A stretch of DNA of 40,735 nucleotides from the NCBI GenBank assembly GCA_964370375.1, contig CAYJIX010000017.1:1-40735 (forward strand), read 5' to 3'. A program made the position numbers and the translations under genes. Every line of letters starts with the position of its first letter. The stretch's first letter is position 1. The notes below the pieces were generated by a model. The model was not told the origin of the DNA. It ran no database searches and was given only the letters and a program-made list of their open reading frames with translations. This document shows positions 8,242 to 15,360 of the stretch, in pieces. This stretch comes from CAYJIX01 sp964370375. Lineage in GTDB: Bacteria > Desulfobacterota > Desulfovibrionia > Desulfovibrionales > Desulfovibrionaceae.

Positions 8242-9984
8242 ATGATAGATACTCCGCACTCAGAAGATCGCCCATGGTTTGCTCATTTTGATGCAGATGT
8301 TGCTCGTACTATTGAAACGCCCAACGTTTCATTGGTCAGCCTGCTAGATGCAGCCGCAGAAAAATGGCCTGACCGTCCGGCCGTAGAGTTTCAAAACCTT
8401 ACTATCACGTACAAACAGCTTAAACAGCAAGCTGAAACTTTGGCTGCATCTCTACAAAGCCGTGGAGTCAGCCCCGGCGATCGCGTTGCCATCATGCTCC
8501 CTAACCTTCCACAAACCTTTGTTGCCTTTTGGGGGGTGGTTAAGGCCGGCGGGATAGTGGTCATGGCAAACCCTTTGTATATGGAATCGGAATTGTTGCA
8601 CTTGTTTGCAGATTCCGGTGCGCGGCATCTTATCACACTTGATATGTTTTGGGGAAAAATTGCGGCGTTGCGCCCAAAGCTTTCCCTTGATGTGTGTTAT
8701 GTTACCAGGATTGGCGATGCGTTGCGCTTTCCTTTAAGTTGGTTGCAGGTTTTTTCTGCCCACCGTCAAGGCAATTGGATTGATATCCCGTACGACAATA
8801 CAGGCGTTGTTGCTTGGAAGGATTTGTTCAAAACCTCTGCTAAGCTAAGTCATCAAGTGGACGATCCCATGAACGACTTGGTGGCCATTCAATACACAGG
8901 GGGCACCACAGGCCTTAGTAAGGGGGCGATGCTTACACATAGTAATTTTATGAGTAACATCGAGCAGATATTATCGCTTATTAAAAAATCGTCTGAACAA
9001 AAGCATGTATTTTTGGCCTTGTTACCGTTGTTCCATGTCCTTGGGCTAACCCTTACCCTTATGATACCTGTCCGTATGGGAGCCAAGGTTGTGCCCATGC
9101 CGCGCTATGTGCCGGCAGATATGCTTGAAGCGTTAAGAAAATATCGTTTTACCATTTTTATTGGTGCGCCTTCCATATACATATCGTTATTACAACAAAA
9201 AAATTTGGCGAACTACGACCTTTCGCATATTGAATTTTGCCTGTCAGGTTCTGCCCCCATGCCTGTGGAGTGGTTTCATGAGTTCAAAAAAATTACAGGA
9301 ACAAGCATTACAGAAGGGTATGGCCTGACCGAGGCATCACCCGTTACCCATGTGAACCCTGTCTATGGTTTGCAGAAGGTGGGTTCCATCGGTGTACCTT
9401 TGCCCGGCACGGATGCCCGTATTATGGATGCCCACACAGGAACAATCGAACTGCCCCCCAATGAAACGGGCGAGCTTGTTATTCGCGGCCCTCAAGTCAT
9501 GGCAGGTTATTGGAATCATCCGGAGGAAACAAGCCATGCTCTTCGCGACGGATGGCTTTATACCGGTGATATTGCGTATATGGATGAGGATGGCTTTTTT
9601 CACATTGTTGATCGTAAAAAAGATTTGATCCTTATTGGGGGATACAACGTGTATCCTCGTGAAGTGGACGAAGTTTTGCACACGCACTCTAAAATTTCAG
9701 AAGCAGTCACTGTAGGAATAAGCCATAGAGCACGAGGTGAAAGTGTTAAAGCCTATATCGTGCCTGTAAAAGGCGAAACCCTCACGACCCAAGAAATCAT
9801 ACGCTATTGCCGTGAAAAATTAGCCTCGTATAAGGTGCCGCGTACCATTGAGTTTCGTACCGAGCTGCCCAAAAATGCGGTGGGCAAAATTTTACGGCGA
9901 GTATTACAAGAAGAAGCCAGAACAGCACAGGAAAAGACCGCTTCGCCTAAAGCTGATGCCCCAAAGGGTGATGACGCTTCCTAG
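8242..9984 (+). CDS. Long-chain fatty-acid--CoA ligase (AMP-forming)
   Basis: 580 residues of the ANL superfamily. The enzyme activates a fatty acid to acyl-AMP and then to acyl-CoA. Motifs: the phosphate-binding loop YTGGTTGLSKGAMLTH near residue 218; GYGLTEASPV near 358, which forms the adenine pocket; YTGDIAYMDEDGFFHIVDR near 437, with Asp for ribose; LILIGGYNVYPREVDEVL at the hinge; and PKNAVGKILRR near 538, with the catalytic Lys. This matches FadD-like long-chain enzymes in length and order. The last 20 residues are a charged Ala/Lys/Asp tail. The ribosome binding site is weak (GTGAGAAC). It stands 98 bases after ispDF and may be co-transcribed. Chain-length preference cannot be read from sequence. 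Confidence 0.88.
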   Translation: MIDTPHSEDRPWFAHFDADVARTIETPNVSLVSLLDAAAEKWPDRPAVEFQNLTITYKQLKQQAETLAASLQSRGVSPGDRVAIMLPNLPQTFVAFWGVVKAGGIVVMANPLYMESELLHLFADSGARHLITLDMFWGKIAALRPKLSLDVCYVTRIGDALRFPLSWLQVFSAHRQGNWIDIPYDNTGVVAWKDLFKTSAKLSHQVDDPMNDLVAIQYTGGTTGLSKGAMLTHSNFMSNIEQILSLIKKSSEQKHVFLALLPLFHVLGLTLTLMIPVRMGAKVVPMPRYVPADMLEALRKYRFTIFIGAPSIYISLLQQKNLANYDLSHIEFCLSGSAPMPVEWFHEFKKITGTSITEGYGLTEASPVTHVNPVYGLQKVGSIGVPLPGTDARIMDAHTGTIELPPNETGELVIRGPQVMAGYWNHPEETSHALRDGWLYTGDIAYMDEDGFFHIVDRKKDLILIGGYNVYPREVDEVLHTHSKISEAVTVGISHRARGESVKAYIVPVKGETLTTQEIIRYCREKLASYKVPRTIEFRTELPKNAVGKILRRVLQEEARTAQEKTASPKADAPKGDDAS

Positions 9985-10115
9985 TGTTTGTTTGATAACA
10001 ATAGACAGTTCAAGCTTTGCATGATTAACGTAGTAAAATTCCTGGTCAAGATACTTTTTGCAAGGAACAAACATATCCACGTTTAACGTGACGTTCGGCA
10101 CCTATAAGGAAAAGT

Positions 10116-11147
10116 ATGGCTGACTGGGTGGTTTTTCGGTTAAGTGCCCTTGGGGATGTGACCCTTATGACAGGGGTGCTTGACCATGCCCATGCAGAAA
10201 AAGGGCATCGTTTTATTGTCATTACGCGGCAAAAATTCGTGCCGCTTTTTAAAAATCTTCCTGCTGTACGCGACGTTGTCGGCGTGCCCTCTGGTCTTTC
10301 TTTTGTTGCAACTATAAAGCTTTTTCAGGGCCTTGCCAGACGCTATGCAAGCCATCCTTTATTAGATTGGCACGCTACTTTGCGTTCGCGCTTGCTTGGG
10401 CTTGTGTGGAAAGGTGCTGTCTATAGATATGATAAAGCAAGCCTTACAAGGCGCATTTTTTTGGCAACGCGGCGTCATATCAATCCTACCCCCTTTGCCC
10501 AAAAGCTTGCCAACACCCATGTGACCCAACGCTATGCAGAAACCTTGGGCATTGCGGCACCATCTGCCACCTTTCAGCCCAAGCTTGTGCTGACAGGTGA
10601 AGAAAAAGATGTTGCAGGTAAACAACTTGCCCCATTGCGCAATTCAGGCAACGGGCCAATCATAGCCCTACATCCGTATGCCACGCATAGTAATAAAGCC
10701 TGGGATAGAACGAATTGGCAGCAATTGATACAGCTTTTGCATGCAAGGCAATGTATATGTATCATTGTGGGACAATGTTCAGACAAGCAGAACCCAATAG
10801 CAGGCTTGCTCCCTTCTGAATATGATTTCACCAACCGCACAGAGTTGCGTGAAACAGCTGCCCTTTTATCTGTTTGTGATGCCCTTGTCACAGGCGATTC
10901 CGGCCCCATGCATATAGCCTGTGGCGTAAAAACTCCTGTTTTGGCATTGTTTGGTCCCACAAGTAGACATTGGGGGTTTTTTCCGCAAGGGCCACAGCAC
11001 AAAGTTGTGGAATTGCCCTATGCCTGCCGTCCGTGTTCGTTGCATGGGCAAGGCCCTTGCCCCCATGAACGGCGTTGTATGCGTGATATAGCACCATGTT
11101 TTGTCATGGACTGCTTGCAGCAAATGCTTGAACGGCAGGGAAAATAG
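10116..11147 (+). CDS. Glycosyltransferase family 9 (heptosyltransferase-like)
   Basis: 343 residues with the GT-B fold of ADP-heptose:LPS heptosyltransferases, which build the inner core of lipopolysaccharide at the cytoplasmic face of the inner membrane. The N-terminus VVFRLSALGDVTLMTGVL is the acceptor-side motif. The C-terminal donor site reads CDALVTGDSGPMHIACG near 258-274 and LFGPTSRHWGFFP near 282-294. The C-terminal region is Cys-rich (YACRPCS, GPCPHERRCM), as in a GT9 subgroup of Desulfovibrionaceae. AAGGA lies seven bases before the ATG. The downstream CBS and M23 genes have their own likely promoter. Which heptose is added is not known. Confidence 0.85.
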   Translation: MADWVVFRLSALGDVTLMTGVLDHAHAEKGHRFIVITRQKFVPLFKNLPAVRDVVGVPSGLSFVATIKLFQGLARRYASHPLLDWHATLRSRLLGLVWKGAVYRYDKASLTRRIFLATRRHINPTPFAQKLANTHVTQRYAETLGIAAPSATFQPKLVLTGEEKDVAGKQLAPLRNSGNGPIIALHPYATHSNKAWDRTNWQQLIQLLHARQCICIIVGQCSDKQNPIAGLLPSEYDFTNRTELRETAALLSVCDALVTGDSGPMHIACGVKTPVLALFGPTSRHWGFFPQGPQHKVVELPYACRPCSLHGQGPCPHERRCMRDIAPCFVMDCLQQMLERQGK

Positions 11148-11163
11148 CAATAATGCAGACAAA

Positions 11164-11193
11164 TTGACAAAAGGTGCCCATACGGTTTATTTT
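11164..11193 (+). promoter_or_regulatory. Sigma70-like promoter for the CBS/M23 gene pair
   Basis: TTGACA, an 18-base spacer and TATTTT lie about 65 bases upstream of the CBS-domain gene. Confidence 0.5.
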
Positions 11194-11258
11194 ACAATTG
11201 CTCTGGTTACAAAAGCCAACAGGCTACTAAGGCCATACTGCTCGCTAGGAGGTGGTAC

Positions 11259-11678
11259 ATGCTTTTTGTTTCTGATCTTATGACAACCAATGTCTTTTCG
11301 CTGGTACGAACCCACACTTTACGCGATGTCCGTGATCTTATGAACTTGGCAAAAATACGCCATATTCCGATAATGGATGATGAAGGACGTTTTCTTGGTC
11401 TTGTAACACACCGTGACCTTTTAGAACAGACTGTCTCCCGTTTGGCCAATCTTGCATCTACCATGCAAAATGCCATTGATGAAAGCATCATGGTGGGAGA
11501 GATCATGCGCACCGATGTTGAAACAATCAGCCCGGATGCACTGCTCAGCGAAGCAGCAGACACCCTTTATCGCCATAAATACGGGTGCTTACCTGTTCTT
11601 GATGGTGATACCTTTGTCGGTATTATTACAGAAGCAGATTTTCTGCGCTTAGCCATTGCCTTATTACAGTCTGAATAA
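11259..11678 (+). CDS. Two-CBS-domain protein
   Basis: 139 residues made almost entirely of a CBS pair (Bateman module). Domain one spans about 1-60 (MTTNVFSLVRTHTLRDVRDL, then RHIPIMDDEGRFLGLVTHRD), domain two about 78-137 (MRTDVETISPDALLSEAADT, then GCLPVLDGDTFVGIITEADF). Such modules bind adenine nucleotides or S-adenosylmethionine and regulate partner proteins; here there is no attached catalytic domain. AGGAGG lies seven bases before ATG. The gene is 21 bases upstream of the M23 peptidase and almost certainly shares its mRNA, but a functional link is not established. Confidence 0.9.
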   Translation: MLFVSDLMTTNVFSLVRTHTLRDVRDLMNLAKIRHIPIMDDEGRFLGLVTHRDLLEQTVSRLANLASTMQNAIDESIMVGEIMRTDVETISPDALLSEAADTLYRHKYGCLPVLDGDTFVGIITEADFLRLAIALLQSE

Positions 11679-11699
11679 GGCCTTAATAGGATTTTTTAC

Positions 11700-13034
11700 A
11701 TGCGCAATTCCTACACAAAATCTCGTGGTCGTTTTAAGTATTTTTTAGCCGTATGTGTGCTTGCTGTTATCGGTTGCGGAGCGTATTTTTTTCTTGATGA
11801 TCTTGATGGGCCTGTTATCAGTTTTAGCCCCTCATCCGAACATATCGCTTCCACACAAGATGTAACACTTACACTTGCGGATGCTGCATCTGATATCAAG
11901 TCTGTTAAGGTTGTAGTGCGTGAAAAAGATGGCGTGGTTACGCTTTTGGATAGCTCCTTCAATACGGCTGAACCAAAACAAACAGTCACCATCGATTTGC
12001 AAAAAGCCGGCCTTGGTGATGGGCCATTTGAGCTAGAAGTCACAGCAGCAGACACAGCCATGGCAGGTTTTGGACGTGGTAATGTGACTACAGTTGTGCG
12101 AAAGCTTTATTATGATACAAAGCCGCCCATTGTGACGGTAGATAGCACAGCTCCCAATCTACGCAGAGGCAGCACCACAGCCATTGCCTATCGAGTTTCT
12201 GAAGAGGTACAAAGCACAGGCGTACAGGTTGGAGACATTTTTTTTCCTGCCTTTAAACAGGACAACGGCCTGTATTATTGCTTTTTTGCCTTTCCTGTGC
12301 ATGTGGAACCAGATCAATTTGTGCCCATGGTTGTGGCAACAGACCTGGCAGGGCACACCTCAAAACGCAGCACAAGGGTAAACGCACGAAATGTTGCGTA
12401 TCGTAGCGACACCATGAATATTTCTGATGGATTTTTAGAAAGAAAGTTCCCTGTTTTACAGCAAATACGACCGGAAACCACAACGCCCTTAGACGCCTAT
12501 ATTGCAGTAAACAGGCTAGAGCGGAAAAAGAACGAAGCGGCCTTATTCGAATTAGCCCAAAAAACATCCCCTAAAATGCTTTGGGAAGGCTCCTTTGCTC
12601 GCCTTGGCGGTTCGGCTACCATGGCGCTGTATGGTGACAAACGCACCTATTTTTACAACGGGCAGGAAATTGATCGGCAAACTCATATGGGCATTGACCT
12701 TGCCTCTGTAGCCAAGGCGCCCATTCCTGCATCGAATAGTGGCATTGTGGTTTTTGCTGACGAGATGGGCATGTTTGGTAAACTTGTTGTTATTGACCAT
12801 GGCCTTGGCCTTATGAGCCTGTATTCGCACATGACCGATATTGCCGTGATTGAAGGGCAAGAAGTTAAAAAAGGCGATATTTTAGGCACCACGGGCACTA
12901 CAGGCCTTGCCGGAGGCGATCACTTGCACTTTGGTATGCTTGTGCATGGTTTGCAAGTGCAACCCATTGATTGGTTTGATGGTAAATGGATCAAAGATAC
13001 CATTACAGATAGGCTGGCAGCAGCAGGAAGTTAA
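11700..13034 (+). CDS. M23 family (LytM-like) peptidoglycan endopeptidase, membrane-anchored
   Basis: 444 residues. Residues 13-31 form an N-terminal membrane anchor (YFLAVCVLAVIGCGAYFF), placing the rest in the periplasm. Residues 35 to about 225 look like beta-rich repeats. The C-terminal domain, about 315-430, is M23: THMGID gives His329 and Asp333 as zinc ligands, LYSHM follows, and GDHLHFG gives His408 and the zinc ligand His410. All catalytic residues are present, so it should be an active glycyl or D-Ala-mDap endopeptidase rather than an EnvC-type activator. It is the last gene of the pair with the CBS protein, followed by a good terminator. Precise cleavage specificity is not known. 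Confidence 0.9.
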   Translation: MRNSYTKSRGRFKYFLAVCVLAVIGCGAYFFLDDLDGPVISFSPSSEHIASTQDVTLTLADAASDIKSVKVVVREKDGVVTLLDSSFNTAEPKQTVTIDLQKAGLGDGPFELEVTAADTAMAGFGRGNVTTVVRKLYYDTKPPIVTVDSTAPNLRRGSTTAIAYRVSEEVQSTGVQVGDIFFPAFKQDNGLYYCFFAFPVHVEPDQFVPMVVATDLAGHTSKRSTRVNARNVAYRSDTMNISDGFLERKFPVLQQIRPETTTPLDAYIAVNRLERKKNEAALFELAQKTSPKMLWEGSFARLGGSATMALYGDKRTYFYNGQEIDRQTHMGIDLASVAKAPIPASNSGIVVFADEMGMFGKLVVIDHGLGLMSLYSHMTDIAVIEGQEVKKGDILGTTGTTGLAGGDHLHFGMLVHGLQVQPIDWFDGKWIKDTITDRLAAAGS

Positions 13035-13077
13035 CAGGCCGCCCCAAAGGTTGGCGCGTTGTTACGCGTGTGTTTTT

Positions 13078-13109
13078 ACGGCATGGACAAAAGTGTTCAT
13101 GCCGTTTTT
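13078..13109 (+). terminator. Intrinsic terminator of the M23 gene
   Basis: ACGGCATGGAC pairs with GTTCATGCCGT (one mismatch) around AAAA, followed by TTTTTG, 44 bases after the stop codon. Confidence 0.8.
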
Positions 13110-13202
13110 GCTTTTGCGCTGGCGGCGTCTTGCGTATCGGGCAAGGTCGGTGGCGACACACAAAGTCATCAACCAGATTGCGCTAGAAAAAAGCATGGAT
13201 GT

Positions 13203-13346
13203 AAAAGGCATACTCTAAAGGGGACAGCTGGACGCGTTGCTCTCTATATCCGTACGGTTCGAAGACTCACCTATCACTGCTCTCGATTTGCGTAATTGCT
13301 CGTTCCTTGCAAACGCAAACGGACAGCAGAGCGTCCATGCCTTTTT
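13203..13346 (+). ncRNA. Candidate structured RNA (unrecognised family) ending in a U-run
   Basis: The region folds on paper as a closed unit. AAAAGGCAT (13203-13211) pairs perfectly with ATGCCTTTT (13337-13345); inside it GGACGC (13230-13235) pairs with GCGTCC (13331-13336); and an inner hairpin pairs TTTGCGT (13287-13293) with ACGCAAA (13313-13319), extended by TTGC/GCAA. The 3' strand ends in TTTTT, like an intrinsic terminator. No protein-coding frame is convincing. It starts about 95 bases after the M23 terminator; no clear promoter is seen. The fold does not match tmRNA, SRP RNA, 6S RNA or tRNA-Sec as far as I can tell. A decayed small mobile element with inverted ends is the main alternative. 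Confidence 0.3.
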
Positions 13347-13506
13347 GTTGCTAACCTTCAATTTGTCAAAACTGTAAAAAACATGCTTTTGAACCGCCTG
13401 CCTGTACTGGGTGGCGAAAAAGGAAAAAACTTCGCACTGTGTTTACGGGTGGCGTAAAAGGCTACGCATAAAGACACACTGATCAAAAGAGCATTGGCAC
13501 TCTATG
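13347..13506. other. Intergenic stretch with two similar small hairpins
   Basis: No gene is supported. GGGTGGCG followed by an A/T-A-A-A-A-rich AGG stretch occurs twice, at 13409 and 13447. The first copy folds as GCGAA/TTCGC and the second as GCGTA/TACGC, so sequence differs while pairing is kept. Function unknown. Confidence 0.35.
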
Positions 13507-13540
13507 TAAAAGCCCTCCTCACACACTGTGAAGAGGGCTT
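13507..13540 (-). terminator. Likely terminator of the PP-loop gene
   Basis: AAGCCCTC (13510-13517) pairs with GAGGGCTT (13533-13540), with further TCACA/TGTGA pairing inside. On the minus strand it is followed by a short TTTTAC and lies 66 bases past the stop codon of the PP-loop gene. Confidence 0.55.
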
Positions 13541-13605
13541 GTTCTTGTGGGGTGCGCTATTGTGATGATAAAAAGAAAAAATTCCCTGCGCTAGGACGAG
13601 TCGTA

Positions 13606-14667
13606 TCATTCAGGCTGTTTTATAGCCCGATAGCGTTCCTTAAAAGCTTGTTTAATACTGTCAAACGGGGGAATGGGCGTGGCAAAGACGCCTTGCCTAG
13701 AAGGCATAATGCTGATCTCTTGCTCTGTTCGTCCTTTCTGCCACAGTCGAACGATAACCTCTTTGCCAAGGCGTACAGCTGCCGGCGAAAAGGACGCTGT
13801 AAAGGCCGCAGCCTCAGCAAGCAGTTCGTTATCCCAATGAAGACCGCGGCGTGCCAAGGCCAAGGGCCCGGGCATGTCTGCCACTTTAATAAGCATGTCT
13901 GCTTCACGTACAAAGCGTTCTATGGCTTCATTGTCTGCGGCATGGCGTCCCACGCACAGCCATTTATCCTCAAACCAGTGTTGCCGTCCAAGGTTTGCCA
14001 AATAAAAATCCTTGGCGGTAGGCGGCGTCAACTTCTGTATCAGTGGCCAATAACGCCTGGCGTTTTCTTTTTCTGCAAGCATGCAGCCACCTGCCGGAGT
14101 TGGGATTTCGTCAATACTCATACTTTTTGCCAAGGCCAGCTGTTCTGATCGTCCTCTGCCTGAAAAACCACGCAATCGCGCACGGTCAACCAAGCCGCTT
14201 TCTTCAGCTTGCGTTGGGGCCAAATGTACTGCAGATAAGGGGCGCAATAAAAGGTCGTGCACGCCGCCGTCGCGTCTAATCACGTTCAAGGTGTCTCTGC
14301 GTTGTGACATGGGGCGCTGACCTAGCACTTCACCTGAGATGATAAAGGCTGCGCCAAGCTCTTCCATGCGTTTTTTGGCGCACTGCATCATTAGGATTTT
14401 GCAATCCACGCAAGGATTCATCACCTTGCCAAAATCATGGGGTGGGCCAGCCACGATCATCTCTACAAACATTTCGCCAATATCAATACATTCAATGTCA
14501 AGGCCGTACACGCGCTCCCAATGTGCCACCTTGTGCGGCTGACCAAAAAACGGCGTGGCATAGTGTAGGCATTTGACCTTGAGCCCTTGATCAGTGACCA
14601 ATTTGACCGCAAGGATACTGTCAAGCCCTCCTGAAAAAAGGGCTACTGCGTCATACTGCATGGACAT
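13606..14667 (-). CDS. PP-loop ATP pyrophosphatase with NFACT-R-like C-terminal domain (tRNA thiolation-like)
   Basis: 353 residues. The N-terminal domain is an adenine-nucleotide alpha hydrolase with the PP-loop SGGLDS at 12-17, as in tRNA thiouridylases (MnmA, ThiI, TtuA). NPCVDCK near 84-90 supplies Cys86 and Cys89, and PAGGCM supplies Cys195, a cysteine set suggestive of sulfur transfer or Fe-S binding. The C-terminal part carries VGRHAADNE and IKVADMPGPLALARR near 230-270, which resemble the NFACT-R (DUF814) RNA-binding domain. Together these suggest RNA modification, but the exact base is unknown. The ATG is two bases after the stop of the metallo-beta-lactamase gene and lacks its own ribosome binding site, so translation is probably coupled. 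It is often misnamed as a tRNA methyltransferase. Confidence 0.8.
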   Translation of the reverse strand: MSMQYDAVALFSGGLDSILAVKLVTDQGLKVKCLHYATPFFGQPHKVAHWERVYGLDIECIDIGEMFVEMIVAGPPHDFGKVMNPCVDCKILMMQCAKKRMEELGAAFIISGEVLGQRPMSQRRDTLNVIRRDGGVHDLLLRPLSAVHLAPTQAEESGLVDRARLRGFSGRGRSEQLALAKSMSIDEIPTPAGGCMLAEKENARRYWPLIQKLTPPTAKDFYLANLGRQHWFEDKWLCVGRHAADNEAIERFVREADMLIKVADMPGPLALARRGLHWDNELLAEAAAFTASFSPAAVRLGKEVIVRLWQKGRTEQEISIMPSRQGVFATPIPPFDSIKQAFKERYRAIKQPE

Positions 14668-14669
14668 GG

Positions 14670-15296
14670 TTATTGCGTAAAGGGGTTGCTTGCCATTTCG
14701 TCAGCAACAGTGGTTGAGGGCCCGTGCCCGGGGTATACAACGGTTGTACTTGGCAGGGCATACACTTTTGTTTTTATAGAATCCAAAAGGGCCCCTGTGT
14801 CGCTGCGCGGAAAATCTGTTCGACCTACACTGCGGAAAAAGAGCAAATCGCCGCTAAAAAGCACCTGCTCGTCCTCAACATATAAAGAAACGCCGCCCGG
14901 GGTATGCCCTGGTGTATGCAATGCCTTTATGGTGATGGAGCCAAAGGAGTGCGAGCCTTCAGCCAAGGCAGTGCTGCTAAAAGGGATAACCTTGGGAAAA
15001 CCCCATTTGCCACCGCCCCCCATTTCATTATCAAGCATGAAACGATCGTCTTCGTGGGCATAGATTGGCGCGCCTGTAACCTCATGCACATGGGCCACAC
15101 CTAAAATATGGTCAAAATGTAAGTGTGTACACAAAATGGCCCTAAGTTGTAGCTTTTGGATGTTTAAAAAATGCATGACCTCATTAAGGCCCTCATTCAT
15201 ACTTCCACCCGGATCGATCATCACAGCATCCACATCATTATGAAACACATAACAATTGGTACCCAAAGGGCCAATGGCAAAGGTTTGAACAGGCAT
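14670..15296 (-). CDS. Metallo-beta-lactamase-fold hydrolase (glyoxalase II-like)
   Basis: 208 residues. The binuclear metal site is intact: THLHFDH (His58, His60, Asp62, His63), then HTPGHTPGG, FSGDLLF with the bridging Asp, and YPGHGP with the last His. This is the YcbL/glyoxalase II-like subgroup, which hydrolyses thioesters such as S-lactoylglutathione or acts on related substrates; the C-terminal glutathione-binding helices of true GloB are missing, so the substrate is open. AAAGGAG precedes the ATG at good spacing. It is cytoplasmic and is the first gene of a two-gene unit with the PP-loop protein. Confidence 0.88.
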   Translation of the reverse strand: MPVQTFAIGPLGTNCYVFHNDVDAVMIDPGGSMNEGLNEVMHFLNIQKLQLRAILCTHLHFDHILGVAHVHEVTGAPIYAHEDDRFMLDNEMGGGGKWGFPKVIPFSSTALAEGSHSFGSITIKALHTPGHTPGGVSLYVEDEQVLFSGDLLFFRSVGRTDFPRSDTGALLDSIKTKVYALPSTTVVYPGHGPSTTVADEMASNPFTQ

Positions 15297-15360
15297 GTTA
15301 AAGTCTCCTTTCTCTTAACAGGGGGAAATGGTAAAGCGTTTATGCACCAATAGAAAAAGC

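Noticed and set aside
10078..10090. Short palindrome CACGTTTAACGTG before the heptosyltransferase gene
   Set aside because: A 5-bp dyad of this kind is expected by chance and no promoter elements align with it.
12907..13295. Two plus-strand frames running past the M23 gene
   Set aside because: They cross the M23 terminator and have no family features or ribosome binding site.
13528..14148. 206-codon plus-strand frame
   Set aside because: It lies opposite the PP-loop gene, whose motifs are clear; the frame is a shadow.
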